From positions 1-64,000 of the forward strand of contig CASHSZ010000008.1 of assembly GCA_949358305.1 (NCBI GenBank): DNA of 64,000 nt, written 5' to 3'. Within the stretch, counting starts at the first letter, position 1. Each line of letters opens with the position of its first letter. The DNA comes from Strigamia acuminata (lineage: Eukaryota; Arthropoda; Chilopoda; Geophilomorpha; Linotaeniidae). Positions 18,671 to 32,467 of the stretch are shown piece by piece. The notes beneath the pieces are model-generated. The model did not search any database. It was not told the DNA's origin and worked only from the letters and a program-made list of their open reading frames with translations. The translations under genes were made by a program, and so were the position numbers.

Positions 18671-21434
18671 GGTGACCGACCCACGGCGCGTTGCGGCGCG
18701 GTCGGAGCACGCGACCCAATCCCCCCCTCCCCCCGTCCCCAAAAAACCACGCCCCGAGGAACCCCGAGGTTCGGTTTCCGACCGGGTCGCCTCTTGATCC
18801 GACCCGGGGCGCGTCACGGCGCGGTCGGAGGACGGCCCTCGCCCCCAAAAACCACACTCCGGGTCACGTGGTCTCGCACCCGACTCTCTCAGTTATCCCG
18901 TTACGGCCCTTGGCCGTAACGGGCCGTTACGGGATCGTGACGGGACCGTCGGCGGCCCGTTAACGGCCCGCACGGGCCGTGACGGGATCGTGACGGGACC
19001 GTTGGCGGCCCGTTAACGGCCCGCACGCGCCGTGACGGGACCGTGACGGGACCGTCGGCGGCCCGTTAACGGCCCGTACGACTCCATGCGGGCCGTTGAC
19101 GGGCCGTTAACGGGCCGTTAACGGGCCGTTAACGGCGTAAATCGAAAAAATCAACAACCGACAACACGTACGTGAAAACGCGTACAACATTCATAGACAT
19201 TAATCTCGAATCCTGTTTTTGGTTTTACGCCGTTAACGGGCCGTTAACGGGCCGTTAACGGCCCGTTAACGGCCCGTTAACGGCCCGCGTGAGGTCGTAC
19301 GGGCCGTCGGCGAGCCGAAGTCCGGGAACGAAGGCCGTGACGGGATCGTGACGGGACTGTCGGCGGCCCGTTAACGGCCCGCACGCGCCGTGACGGGACC
19401 GTGACGGGACCGTCGGCGGCCCGTTAACGGCCCGTGCGGGCCGTTGCGGGATCGTGACGGGATCGTCGACGGCCCGTTAACGGCCCGTGCGGGCCGTTGC
19501 GGGCCGTTGACGGGCCGTTGACGGGCCGTTAACGGGCCGTTAACGGGCCGTTACGGCGTGAATCGAAAAAATCAACAACCGACAACACGTACATGAAAAC
19601 GCGTACAACATTCATAGACATTAATCTCGAATCCTGTTTTCGGTTTTGCCCCGTTAACGGGCCGTTAACGGGCCGTTAACGGGCCGTTAACGGCCCGTGC
19701 GGGCCGTTGCGGGATCGTGACGGGACCGTCGACGGCCCGTTAACGGCCCGTGCGGGCCGTTGCGGGATCGTGACGGGACCGTCAGCGGCCCGTTAACGGC
19801 CCGTGCGGGCCGTTGCGGGATCGTGACGGGATCGTCGACGGCCCGTTAACGGCCCGTGCGGGCCGTTGCGGGATCGTGACGGGACCGTCAGCGGCCCGTT
19901 AACGGCCCGTGCGGGCCGTTGCGGGATCGTGACGGGATCGTCGACGGCCCGTTAACGGCCCGTGCGGGCCGTTGCGGGCCGTTGACGGGCCGTTGACGGG
20001 CCGTTAACGGGCCGTTAACGGGCCGTTACGGCGTGAATCGAAAAAATCAACAACCGACAACACGTACATGAAAACGCGTACAACATTCATAGACATTAAT
20101 CTCGAATCCTGTTTTTGGTTTTACGCCGTTAACGGGCCGTTAACGGGCCGTTAACGGCCCGTTAACGGCCCGCGTGAGGTCGTACGGGCCGTCGGCGAGC
20201 CGAAGTCCGGGAACGAAGGCCGTGACGGGATCGTGACGGGACCGTCAGCGGCCCGTTAACGGCCCGTGCGGGCCGTTGCGGGATCGTGACGGGATCGTCG
20301 ACGGCCCGTTAACGGCCCGTGCGGGCCGTTGCGGGATCGTGACGGGACCGTCAGCGGCCCGTTAACGGCCCGTGCGGGCCGTTGCGGGATCGTGACGGGA
20401 TCGTCGACGGCCCGTTAACGGCCCGTGCGGGCCGTTGCGGGCCGTTGACGGGCCGTTGACGGGCCGTTAACGGGCCGTTAACGGGCCGTTACGGCGTGAA
20501 TCGAAAAAATCAACAACCGACAACACGTACATGAAAACGCGTACAACATTCATAGACATTAATCTCGAATCCTGTTTTTGGTTTTACGCCGTTAACGGGC
20601 CGTTAACGGGCCGTTAACGGCCCGTTAACGGCCCGCGTGAGGTCGTACGGGCCGTCGGCGAGCCGAAGTCCGGGAACGAAGGCCGTGACGGGATCGTGAC
20701 GGGACCGTCAGCGGCCCGTTAACGGCCCGTGCGGGCCGTTGCGGGATCGTGACGGGATCGTCGACGGCCCGTTAACGGCCCGTGCGGGCCGTTGCGGGCC
20801 GTTGACGGGCCGTTGACGGGCCGTTAACGGGCCGTTAACGGGCCGTTACGGCGTAAATCGAAAAAATCAACAACCGACAACACGTACGTGAAAACGCGTA
20901 CAACATTCATAGACATTAATCTCGAATCCTGTTTTTGGTTTTACGCCGTTAACGGGCCGTTAACGGCCCGTTAACGGCCCGTTAACGGCCCGTTAACGGC
21001 CCGTTAACGGCCCGCATGAGGTCGTACGGGCCGTTACGGGGTCGTGACGGGACCGTCGGCGGCCCGTTAACGGCCCGTGCGGGCCGTTACGGGATAGTTA
21101 CGGAACCGTCGGCGGCCCGTTAACGGCCCGTGCGAGCCGTTACGGGATCGTGACGGGACCGTCGGCGGCCCGTTAACGGCCCGTGCGAGCCGTTACGGGA
21201 TTGTGACGGGACCGTCGGCGGCCCGTTAACGGCCCGTGCGGGCCGTTTTCGACCCGTTGCGGCCGTTTTCGACCCGTTGCGGCCCGTTTTCGACCCGTTA
21301 CGGTCCTTGGCCGTAACGGGCCGAAAACGGGAAAACTGAAAAAGTCGAGTGCGAGACCACGTGACCCGGAGTGTGGTTTTTGGGGACGAGGGCCGTCCTC
21401 CGACCGCGCCGTGACGCGCCGCGGGTCGGTCACC
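18671..21434. repeat. P element with five cores
   Basis: The left arm has two M modules (from GGTGACCGACCC at 18671); the right end GGTCGGTCACC is at 21424-21434. Cores are at 19142, 19563, 20038, 20501 and 20858, spaced 421, 475, 463 and 357 bp. The first and last cores read ACGTACGTG where others read ACGTACATG. The second ends TTTTCGGTTTTGCCCC. Compared with the four-core elements at 48388 and 57080, this copy has one extra 463-bp segment. Confidence 0.75.
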
Positions 21435-21727
21435 AACTTTTGTCAATTTTTGACAGATTTTCACGGAATTTCAGCGACATTTTACGAGACGTTTCTGCCC
21501 GATGGGACGGACTTCTGTAAAACATTGCTTAAAATCCATGGAAATTTATCACATATTGACAAAATTCGGTGCAAGTTTTGTCAGAAATTAGGAAAAAACT
21601 TTTTTCAAAACTCGTCCAACGCGCCGGTAAATTGAGCGCCCACGTGCGTCGACAGTGGGCGCTTCAAAACCGCGTGGACACTGTCAGATCTCGGCACAGT
21701 TTGATGCGCCCAAATCTAGCAATACTT
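21435..21727 (+). repeat. Linker L2
   Basis: 293 bp, same as the other L2 copies. Confidence 0.8.
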
Positions 21728-22738
21728 GCACCGACTTTTGGCAATTTGTGACAAATTTTCACAGAATTTCGGCAACATTTTACGACACATTTCTGCCCGG
21801 TTGGACACATTTCCACAGGTTTTTTGTAAAACGTTGCTAAAATTCCGTTGAATTTCATCAAAAATTGTGTCAAAAGTCGGTGACGGGCGGAGGGGCGAGC
21901 TCCGGGCGCCCGAGAGAGAGAGAGAAAGAGAGAGAGAGGGGACGGCCGGGGCTCCCGCCAACGGGCGGAGGGGCGAGCCTTGGCGGGTTGGGCGTGCACT
22001 ATCTAGGCATGTGGGCGCTCGATTTACCGGCACGTTGGACAAGTTTTGAAAATTTTTTTTTCCTAATTTTTGACAAAATTAGCACCGAATTTTGCCAATA
22101 TTTGATAAATTTCCACGGAATTTTATCAATGTTTTACAAAAAACCCCTGGAAATGTGTCCAATCGAGCAGAAATGTCTCGTAAAATATCGCTGAAATTTG
22201 TCTAAAATTGACAAAAAATCGGTGCAAGTTTTGCTAGATATTTGCCCGGATCAAACTGTGCCCGAAACCGCCCGATCTGACAGTGTGCACGCGGGCTGGA
22301 CGTGCCCACTGTCCCCGCATGTGCACTCGCCGGCGCGTTGGACGAGTTTAAGAAGATTTTATCAATTTCTGACAAAACTTGCATCGATTTTTTGTCAATT
22401 TTTGATAAATTTCCCCAGAATTTTAGCAATAAAACCTTTGAAAATGTATCCAAAAGAGCAGAAATGTCCTGTAAAATATTGCTGAAAATCTGTTGAAATT
22501 CATCAAATATTGACAAAAATCTGTGACGAGCGGAGGGGCGATCCTTTGGCGGCCGAAAGAGAGAGGGGGGACGGTCGGGGCTCCCGCCGACGGGCGGAGG
22601 GGCGAGCCTTGGCGGCCGAGAGAGAGAGAGAGAGAGGACGGCCGGGGCTCCCGCCGGCGCACTGTCCATGGGCGCGCTCGATTTACTGGCGCGTTGGACG
22701 AATTTTAAATTTTTTGTTTCCTATTTCTGACTAAATTT
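21728..22738 (+). repeat. S1 satellite, single unit
   Basis: One unit of 1,011 bp. It is 4 bp short because it carries the class I end (ACGC missing). D3 reads TCAATTTTTGATAAA. Confidence 0.9.
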
Positions 22739-23040
22739 GCACAGACTTTTGTCAATTTTTGACAAATTTTCACGGAATTTCAGCAATGGGACGGACTTAT
22801 GTAAAACATCGCTTAAAATCTGGAAATCTGTCAAATCTTCTTTAAATTTATGCAAGATATTGGGAAATTTTGGTTTAACTCGTCCAACGGGCCGGTAAAT
22901 CGAGCGCCCACACGCGCCCACATGCACGTCCAACCCGCATGGGCACTGTCACATCGGACGTTTGTTGCGTGCAAAACTTGCACCGACTTTTGGCCATTTT
23001 TGGTTAAACTTCCGCACAATTTCTGCCCGATTGGACACTG
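22739..23040 (+). repeat. Linker L1, mixed class
   Basis: The preceding S1 end is class I but this linker carries ACTTCCGCAC, otherwise seen with class II. It is the only mixed copy in the window and looks like an exchange breakpoint or conversion tract. Confidence 0.8.
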
Positions 23041-24129
23041 AGGTTCGGTTTCCGACCGGGTCGTTTCTTGTCCGACCCGCGGCGCGTCGCGGCGCGGCCG
23101 GAGGACGGCCCTCGTCCCCAAAAACCACACTCCGAGTCACGGGTCGCACGGCCAACAGGCCGTGACGGGCCGTAGCGGGTCGAAAACGGGCCGTTAACGG
23201 CCCGTTGACGGCCCGTTAGCGGCCCGCATGAGGTCGCACGGGCCGTCGGCGAGCCGAAGTCCGGGAACGAAGGCCGTTACGGGACCGTGACGGGACCGTC
23301 GGCGGCCCGTTAACGGCCCGTGCGAGCCGTTACGGGATCGTGACGGGACCGTCGGCGGCCCGTTAACGGCCCGTGCGAGCCGTTACGGAATCGTGACGGG
23401 ACCGTCGGCGGCCCGTTAACGGCCCGTGCGGGCCGTTACGGGATCGTGACGGGACCGTCGGCGGCCCGTTAACGGCCCGTGCGACCCCATGCGGGCCGTT
23501 GACGGGCCGTTAACGGGCCGTTAACGGGCCGTTAACGGGCCGTGACGGTGTAAATCGAAAAAATCAACAACCGACAACACGTACATGAAAACGCGTACAA
23601 CATTCATAGACATTAATCTCGAATCCTGTTTTTGGTTTTACGCCGTTAACGGGCCGTTAACGGCCCGTTAACGGCCCGTTAACGGCCCGCATGAGGTCGT
23701 ACGGGCCGTTACGGGGTCGTGACGGGACCGTCGGCGGCCCGTTAACGGCCCGTGCGGGCCGTTACGGGATAGTTACGGAACCGTCGGCGGCCCGTTAACG
23801 GCCCGTGCGAGCCGTTACGGGATCGTGACGGGACCGTCGGCGGCCCGTTAACGGCCCGTGCGAGCCGTTACGGGATTGTGACGGGACCGTCGGCGGCCCG
23901 TTAACGGCCCGTGCGGGCCGTTTTCGACCCGTTGCGGCCGTTTTCGACCCGTTGCGGCCGTTTTCGACCCGTTGCGGCCCGTTTTCGACCCGTTACGGTC
24001 CTTGGCCGTAACGGGCCGAAAACGGGAAAACTGAAAAAGTCGAGTGCGAGACCACGTGACCCGGAGTGTGGTTTTTGGGGACGAGGGCCGTCCTCCGACC
24101 GCGCCGTGACGCGCCGCGGGTCGGTCACC
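23041..24129. repeat. P element, one core
   Basis: Core at 23555-23644. It has four 53-bp repeats left of the core and four full TTTTCGACCCGTTGCGG-type repeats on the right, where B0 has three. Confidence 0.75.
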
Positions 24130-24422
24130 AACTTTTGTCAATTTTTGACAGATTTTCACGGAATTTCAGCGACATTTTACGAGACGTTTCTGCCCGATGG
24201 GACGGACTTCTGTAAAACATTGCTTAAAATCCATGGAAATTTATCACATATTGACAAAATTCGGTGCAAGTTTTGTCAGAAATTAGGAAAAAACTTTTTT
24301 CAAAACTCGTCCAACGCGCCGGTAAATTGAGCGCCCACGTGCGTCGACAGTGGGCGCTTCAAAACCGCGTGGACACTGTCAGATCTCGGCACAGTTTGAT
24401 GCGCCCAAATCTAGCAATACTT
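24130..24422 (+). repeat. Linker L2
   Basis: 293 bp, no difference noticed from other L2 copies. Confidence 0.8.
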
Positions 24423-26448
24423 GCACCGACTTTTGGCAATTTGTGACAAATTTTCACAGAATTTCGGCAACATTTTACGACACATTTCTGCCCGGTTGGA
24501 CACATTTCCACAGGTTTTTTGTAAAACGTTGCTAAAATTCCGTTGAATTTCATCAAAAATTGTGTCAAAAGTCGGTGACGGGCGGAGGGGCGAGCTCCGG
24601 GCGCCCGAGAGAGAGAGAGAAAGAGAGAGAGAGGGGACGGCCGGGGCTCCCGCCAACGGGCGGAGGGGCGAGCCTTGGCGGGTTGGGCGTGCACTATCTA
24701 GGCATGTGGGCGCTCGATTTACCGGCACGTTGGACAAGTTTTGAAAATTTTTTTTTCCTAATTTTTGACAAAATTAGCACCGAATTTTGCCAATATTTGA
24801 TAAATTTCCACGGAATTTTATCAATGTTTTACAAAAAACCCCTGGAAATGTGTCCAATCGAGCAGAAATGTCTCGTAAAATATCGCTGAAATTTGTCTAA
24901 AATTGACAAAAAATCGGTGCAAGTTTTGCTAGATATTTGCCCGGATCAAACTGTGCCCGAAACCGCCCGATCTGACAGTGTGCACGCGGGCTGGACGTGC
25001 CCACTGTCCCCGCATGTGCACTCGCCGGCGCGTTGGACGAGTTTAAGAAGATTTTATCAATTTCTGACAAAACTTGCATCGATTTTTTGTCAATTTTTGA
25101 TAAATTTCCCCAGAATTTTAGCAATAAAACCTTTGAAAATGTATCCAAAAGAGCAGAAATGTCCTGTAAAATATTGCTGAAAATCTGTTGAAGTTCATCA
25201 AATATTGACAAAAATCTGTGACGAGCGGAGGGGCGATCCTTTGGCGGCCGAAAGAGAGAGGGGGGACGGTCGGGGCTCCCGCCGACGGGCGGAGGGGCGA
25301 GCCTTGGCGGCCGAGAGAGAGAGAGAGAGAGGACGGCCGGGGCTCCCGCCGGCGCACTGTCCACGCATGGGCGCGCTCGATTTACTGGCGCGTTGGACGA
25401 ATTTTAAATTTTTTGTTTCCTATTTCTGACAAAATTTGCACCGACTTTTGGCAATTTGTGACAAATTTTCACAGAATTTCGGCAACATTTTACGACACAT
25501 TTCTGCCCGGTTGGACACATTTCCACAGGTTTTTTGTAAAACGTTGCTAAAATTCCGTTGAATTTCATCAAAAATTGTGTCAAAAGTCGGTGACGGGCGG
25601 AGGGGCGAGCTCCGGGCGCCCGAGAGAGAGAGAGAAAGAGAGAGAGAGGGGACGGCCGGGGCTCCCGCCAACGGGCGGAGGGGCGAGCCTTGGCGGGTTG
25701 GGCGTGCACTATCTAGGCATGTGGGCGCTCGATTTACCGGCACGTTGGACAAGTTTTGAAAATTTTTTTTTCCTAATTTTTGACAAAATTAGCACCGAAT
25801 TTTGCCAATATTTGATAAATTTCCACGGAATTTTATCAATGTTTTACAAAAAACCCCTGGAAATGTGTCCAATCGAGCAGAAATGTCTCGTAAAATATCG
25901 CTGAAATTTGTCTAAAATTGACAAAAAATCGGTGCAAGTTTTGCTAGATATTTGCCCGGATCAAACTGTGCCCGAAACCGCCCGATCTGACAGTGTGCAC
26001 GCGGGCTGGACGTGCCCACTGTCCCCGCATGTGCACTCGCCGGCGCGTTGGACGAGTTTAAGAAGATTTTATCAATTTCTGACAAAACTTGCATCGATTT
26101 TTTGTCAATTTTTGATAAATTTCCCCAGAATTTTAGCAATAAAACCTTTGAAAATGTATCCAAAAGAGCAGAAATGTCCTGTAAAATATTGCTGAAAATC
26201 TGTTGAAATTCATCAAATATTGACAAAAATCTGTGACGAGCGGAGGGGCGATCCTTTGGCGGCCGAAAGAGAGAGGGGGGACGGTCGGGGCTCCCGCCGA
26301 CGGGCGGAGGGGCGAGCCTTGGCGGCCGAGAGAGAGAGAGAGAGAGGACGGCCGGGGCTCCCGCCGGCGCACTGTCCATGGGCGCGCTCGATTTACTGGC
26401 GCGTTGGACGAATTTTAAATTTTTTGTTTCCTATTTCTGACTAAATTT
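24423..26448 (+). repeat. S1 satellite array, 2 units
   Basis: Both units have TCAATTTTTGATAAA in D3. The first has GAAGTTCATC, the second GAAATTCATC and a class I end. This order matches the last two units of 12362-16417. Confidence 0.9.
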
Positions 26449-26750
26449 GCACAGACTTTTGTCAATTTTTGACAAATTTTCACGGAATTTCAGCAATGGG
26501 ACGGACTTATGTAAAACATCGCTTAAAATCTGGAAATCTGTCAAATCTTCTTTAAATTTATGCAAGATATTGGGAAATTTTGGTTTAACTCGTCCAACGG
26601 GCCGGTAAATCGAGCGCCCACACGCGCCCACATGCACGTCCAACCCGCATGGGCACTGTCACATCGGACGTTTGTTGCGTGCAAAACTTGCACCGACTTT
26701 TGGCCATTTTTGGTTAAACTTTCGCACAATTTCTGCCCGATTGGACACTG
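26449..26750 (+). repeat. Linker L1, class I
   Basis: Carries ACTTTCGCAC. Confidence 0.8.
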
Positions 26751-27786
26751 AGGTTCGGTTTCCGACCGGGTCGTTTCTTGTCCGACCCGCGGCGCGTCGC
26801 GGCGCGGCCGGAGGACGGCCCTCGTCCCCAAAAACCACACTCCGAGTCACGGGTCGCACGGCCAACAGGCCGTGACGGGCCGTAGCGGGTCGAAAACGGG
26901 CCGTTAACGGCCCGTTGACGGCCCGTTAGCGGCCCGCATGAGGTCGCACGGGCCGTCGGCGAGCCGAAGTCCGGGAACGAAGGCCGTTACGGGACCGTGA
27001 CGGGACCGTCGGCGGCCCGTTAACGGCCCGTGCGAGCCGTTACGGGACCGTGACGGGACCGTCGGCGGCCCGTTAACGGCCCGTGCGGGCCGTTACGGGA
27101 TCGTGACGGGACCGTCGGCGGCCCGTTAACGGCCCGTGCGGGCCGTTACGGGATCGTAACGGGCCGTTAACGGGCCGTTAACGGGCCGTTAACGGGCCGT
27201 GACGGTGTAAATCGAAAAAATCAACAACCGACAACACGTACATGAAAACGCGTACAACATTCATAGACATTAATCTCGAATCCTGTTTTTGGTTTTACGC
27301 CGTTAACGGGCCGTTAACGGCCCGTTAACGGCCCGTTAACGGCCCGCATGAGGTCGTACGGGCCGTTACGGGGTCGTGACGGGACCGTCGGCGGCCCGTT
27401 AACGGCCCGTGCGGGCCGTTACGGGATAGTTACGGAACCGTCGGCGGCCCGTTAACGGCCCGTGCGAGCCGTTACGGGATCGTGACGGGACCGTCGGCGG
27501 CCCGTTAACGGCCCGTGCGAGCCGTTACGGGATTGTGACGGGACCGTCGGCGGCCCGTTAACGGCCCGTGCGGGCCGTTTTCGACCCGTTGCGGCCGTTT
27601 TCGACCCGTTGCGGCCGTTTTCGACCCGTTGCGGCCCGTTTTCGACCCGTTACGGTCCTTGGCCGTAACGGGCCGAAAACGGGAAAACTGAAAAAGTCGA
27701 GTGCGAGACCACGTGACCCGGAGTGTGGTTTTTGGGGACGAGGGCCGTCCTCCGACCGCGCCGTGACGCGCCGCGGGTCGGTCACC
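26751..27786. repeat. P element, one core
   Basis: Core at 27212-27301. The left side matches the B0 type (53-mers ending GGGATCGTAACGGGCC before the 11-mers), while the right side matches the 23041-24129 type with four TTTTCGACCC repeats. It therefore looks like a recombinant of the two. Confidence 0.75.
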
Positions 27787-28079
27787 AACTTTTGTCAATT
27801 TTTGACAGATTTTCACGGAATTTCAGCGACATTTTACGAGACGTTTCTGCCCGATGGGACGGACTTCTGTAAAACATTGCTTAAAATCCATGGAAATTTA
27901 TCACATATTGACAAAATTCGGTGCAAGTTTTGTCAGAAATTAGGAAAAAACTTTTTTCAAAACTCGTCCAACGCGCCGGTAAATTGAGCGCCCACGTGCG
28001 TCGACAGTGGGCGCTTCAAAACCGCGTGGACACTGTCAGATCTCGGCACAGTTTGATGCGCCCAAATCTAGCAATACTT
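27787..28079 (+). repeat. Linker L2
   Basis: 293 bp, no difference noticed from other L2 copies. Confidence 0.8.
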
Positions 28080-30105
28080 GCACCGACTTTTGGCAATTTG
28101 TGACAAATTTTCACAGAATTTCGGCAACATTTTACGACACATTTCTGCCCGGTTGGACACATTTCCACAGGTTTTTTGTAAAACGTTGCTAAAATTCCGT
28201 TGAATTTCATCAAAAATTGTGTCAAAAGTCGGTGACGGGCGGAGGGGCGAGCTCCGGGCGCCCGAGAGAGAGAGAGAAAGAGAGAGAGAGGGGACGGCCG
28301 GGGCTCCCGCCAACGGGCGGAGGGGCGAGCCTTGGCGGGTTGGGCGTGCACTATCTAGGCATGTGGGCGCTCGATTTACCGGCACGTTGGACAAGTTTTG
28401 AAAATTTTTTTTTCCTAATTTTTGACAAAATTAGCACCGAATTTTGCCAATATTTGATAAATTTCCACGGAATTTTATCAATGTTTTACAAAAAACCCCT
28501 GGAAATGTGTCCAATCGAGCAGAAATGTCTCGTAAAATATCGCTGAAATTTGTCTAAAATTGACAAAAAATCGGTGCAAGTTTTGCTAGATATTTGCCCG
28601 GATCAAACTGTGCCCGAAACCGCCCGATCTGACAGTGTGCACGCGGGCTGGACGTGCCCACTGTCCCCGCATGTGCACTCGCCGGCGCGTTGGACGAGTT
28701 TAAGAAGATTTTATCAATTTCTGACAAAACTTGCATCGATTTTTTGTCAATATTTGATAAATTTCCCCAGAATTTTAGCAATAAAACCTTTGAAAATGTA
28801 TCCAAAAGAGCAGAAATGTCCTGTAAAATATTGCTGAAAATCTGTTGAAATTCATCAAATATTGACAAAAATCTGTGACGAGCGGAGGGGCGATCCTTTG
28901 GCGGCCGAAAGAGAGAGGGGGGACGGTCGGGGCTCCCGCCGACGGGCGGAGGGGCGAGCCTTGGCGGCCGAGAGAGAGAGAGAGAGAGGACGGCCGGGGC
29001 TCCCGCCGGCGCACTGTCCACGCATGGGCGCGCTCGATTTACTGGCGCGTTGGACGAATTTTAAATTTTTTGTTTCCTATTTCTGACAAAATTTGCACCG
29101 ACTTTTGGCAATTTGTGACAAATTTTCACAGAATTTCGGCAACATTTTACGACACATTTCTGCCCGGTTGGACACATTTCCACAGGTTTTTTGTAAAACG
29201 TTGCTAAAATTCCGTTGAATTTCATCAAAAATTGTGTCAAAAGTCGGTGACGGGCGGAGGGGCGAGCTCCGGGCGCCCGAGAGAGAGAGAGAAAGAGAGA
29301 GAGAGGGGACGGCCGGGGCTCCCGCCAACGGGCGGAGGGGCGAGCCTTGGCGGGTTGGGCGTGCACTATCTAGGCATGTGGGCGCTCGATTTACCGGCAC
29401 GTTGGACAAGTTTTGAAAATTTTTTTTTCCTAATTTTTGACAAAATTAGCACCGAATTTTGCCAATATTTGATAAATTTCCACGGAATTTTATCAATGTT
29501 TTACAAAAAACCCCTGGAAATGTGTCCAATCGAGCAGAAATGTCTCGTAAAATATCGCTGAAATTTGTCTAAAATTGACAAAAAATCGGTGCAAGTTTTG
29601 CTAGATATTTGCCCGGATCAAACTGTGCCCGAAACCGCCCGATCTGACAGTGTGCACGCGGGCTGGACGTGCCCACTGTCCCCGCATGTGCACTCGCCGG
29701 CGCGTTGGACGAGTTTAAGAAGATTTTATCAATTTCTGACAAAACTTGCATCGATTTTTTGTCAATATTTGATAAATTTCCCCAGAATTTTAGCAATAAA
29801 ACCTTTGAAAATGTATCCAAAAGAGCAGAAATGTCCTGTAAAATATTGCTGAAAATCTGTTGAAATTCATCAAATATTGACAAAAATCTGTGACGAGCGG
29901 AGGGGCGATCCTTTGGCGGCCGAAAGAGAGAGGGGGGACGGTCGGGGCTCCCGCCGACGGGCGGAGGGGCGAGCCTTGGCGGCCGAGAGAGAGAGAGAGA
30001 GAGGACGGCCGGGGCTCCCGCCGGCGCACTGTCCATGGGCGCGCTCGATTTACTGGCGCGTTGGACGAATTTTAAATTTTTTGTTTCCTATTTCTGACTA
30101 AATTT
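28080..30105 (+). repeat. S1 satellite array, 2 units
   Basis: Both units have TCAATATTTGATAAA in D3. The second has a class I end identical to bases 1-221; this marks where the 29.9-kb duplication re-enters the phase of the window start. Confidence 0.9.
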
Positions 30106-30407
30106 GCACAGACTTTTGTCAATTTTTGACAAATTTTCACGGAATTTCAGCAATGGGACGGACTTATGTAAAACATCGCTTAAAATCTGGAAATCTGTCA
30201 AATCTTCTTTAAATTTATGCAAGATATTGGGAAATTTTGGTTTAACTCGTCCAACGGGCCGGTAAATCGAGCGCCCACACGCGCCCACATGCACGTCCAA
30301 CCCGCATGGGCACTGTCACATCGGACGTTTGTTGCGTGCAAAACTTGCACCGACTTTTGGCCATTTTTGGTTAAACTTTCGCACAATTTCTGCCCGATTG
30401 GACACTG
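30106..30407 (+). repeat. Linker L1, class I
   Basis: Counterpart of 222-523 in the 29.9-kb duplication. Confidence 0.8.
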
Positions 30408-31450
30408 AGGTTCGGTTTCCGACCGGGTCGTTTCTTGTCCGACCCGCGGCGCGTCGCGGCGCGGCCGGAGGACGGCCCTCGTCCCCAAAAACCACACTCC
30501 GAGTCACGGGTCGCACGGCCAACAGGCCGTGACGGGCCGTAGCGGGTCGAAAACGGGCCGTTAACGGCCCGTTGACGGCCCGTTAGCGGCCCGCATGAGG
30601 TCGCACGGGCCGTCGGCGAGCCGAAGTCCGGGAACGAAGGCCGTTACGGGACCGTGACGGGACCGTCGGCGGCCCGTTAACGGCCCGTGCGAGCCGTTAC
30701 GGGACCGTGACGGGACCGTCGGCGGCCCGTTAACGGCCCGTGCGGGCCGTTACGGGATCGTGACGGGACCGTCGGCGGCCCGTTAACGGCCCGTGCGGGC
30801 CGTTACGGGATCGTAACGGGCCGTTAACGGGCCGTTAACGGGCCGTTAACGGGCCGTGACGGTGTAAATCGAAAAAATCAACAACCGACAACACGTACAT
30901 GAAAACGCGTACAACATTCATAGACATTAATCTCGAATCCTGTTTTTGGTTTTACGCCGTTAACGGGCCGTTAACGGCCCGTTAACGGCCCGTTAACGGC
31001 CCGCATGAGGTCGTACGGGCCGTTACGGGGTCGTGACGGGATCGTCGGCGGCCCGTTAACGGCCCGTGCGGGCCGTTACGGGATAGTTACGGAACCGTCG
31101 GCGGCCCGTTAACGGCCCGTGCGAGCCGTTACGGGATCGTGACGGGACCGTCGGCGGCCCGTTAACGGCCCGTGCGAGCCGTTACGGGATTGTGACGGGA
31201 CCGTCGGCGGCCCGTTAACGGCCCGTGCGGGCCGTTTTCGACCCGTTGCGGCCGTTTTCGACCCGTTGCGGCCCGTTTTCGACCCGTTACGGTCCTTGGC
31301 CGTAACGGGCCGAAAACGGGAAAACTGAAAAAGTCGAGTGCGAGACCACGTGACCCGGAGTGTGGTTTTTGGGGGCGAGGGCCGTCCTCCGACCGCGCCG
31401 TGACGCGCCCCGAGTCGGATCAAGAGGCGACCCGGTCGGAAACCGAACCT
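30408..31450. repeat. P element, one core (copy of 524-1566)
   Basis: Core at 30869-30958. No difference from 524-1566 was noticed by eye. Confidence 0.75.
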
Positions 31451-31554
31451 CGGGGTTCCTCGAGGCGTGGTTTTTTGGGGACGGGGGGAGGGGGGGGGGG
31501 GGGGATCGGGTCGCGTGCTCCGACCGCGCCGCAACGCGATGTGGGTCGGTCACC
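31451..31554 (-). repeat. Second arm module with 15-G run
   Basis: The G run at 31490-31504 is 15 long against 14 in the B0 copy. This is one of only two differences I noticed between the 7.66-kb blocks. Confidence 0.7.
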
Positions 31555-31727
31555 AACTTTTGTCAATTTTTGACAAATTTCCACGGAATTTCAGCAACAT
31601 TTTACGAGACGTTTCTGCCCGACTAGACACGTTTCCGCAGGTTTTAGCAAAACAACGTTAAATTCTGTGGAAATTTATCAAATGTTGACAAAATTCTGTG
31701 CAAGTTTTGTCAGATACTTACTTACTT
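31555..31727. repeat. Dyad module plus TTAC microsatellite
   Basis: Copy of 1670-1842. Confidence 0.7.
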
Positions 31728-32467
31728 ACGATATAAACTCGAACGTCGTCCATCGACACTCTCAACATTCCACCGGACATTTTCCGGAAGAGTTTGTCCC
31801 GATCGGGACCACGCCTCGACGAAGCCCGGGACCCGGTTTCCGACCGGGTCGTTTTTGGCCCAAGTCACGGCGCGTCGCGGCGCTTTCGGAGCACGCGACC
31901 CGATCCCCCCCTCCCCCCGTTCTCAAAAACCACGCCTCGACGAAGCCCGGGACCCGGTTTCCGACCGGGTCGTTTTTGGCCCAAGTCACGGCGCGTCGCG
32001 GCGCGTTCGGAGCACATGAACCGATCCCCCCTCCCTCCCGTCACAAAAACCACGTTTTAGCGAAACCCTTGACCGGTCACAAAACCCACCGAACACCGAA
32101 AAGCAACGAACAAAACGCGCTCGGTCGCACGAACTACTCGGCCAAAACAACATCCGCAAATTCCGCATCACAGTCGCGATCAACGAAACAACGTATAGGC
32201 CGCCGTAATGTTAAAAAGCGGGACCCTTTCGCCCCCGACAAAATCCGCACACATACCCCAAGGTTAAGCGCCGACTGGTCCCCGTCCGGCCGCGTCCGGG
32301 CGTCGCGTCCGCACGCCTGCTTTGCCTATCCTTCGGAAGCGAGTGCACCCGCAAAATCCGCACTTTGGGAGTGACTATTCTTCGGATTCCGGCAGGGCCA
32401 AACTCTTCCGGAAAATGTCCGGGGGAATGCTGAGAGTGCCGATAGACGACATTCGATTTTATGTCGT
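31728..32467. mobile_element. F element (copy of 1843-2582)
   Basis: Arms 31728-31799 and 32396-32467. No difference from the B0 copy noticed, including the 235-codon open frame (31667-32374). Confidence 0.6.
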
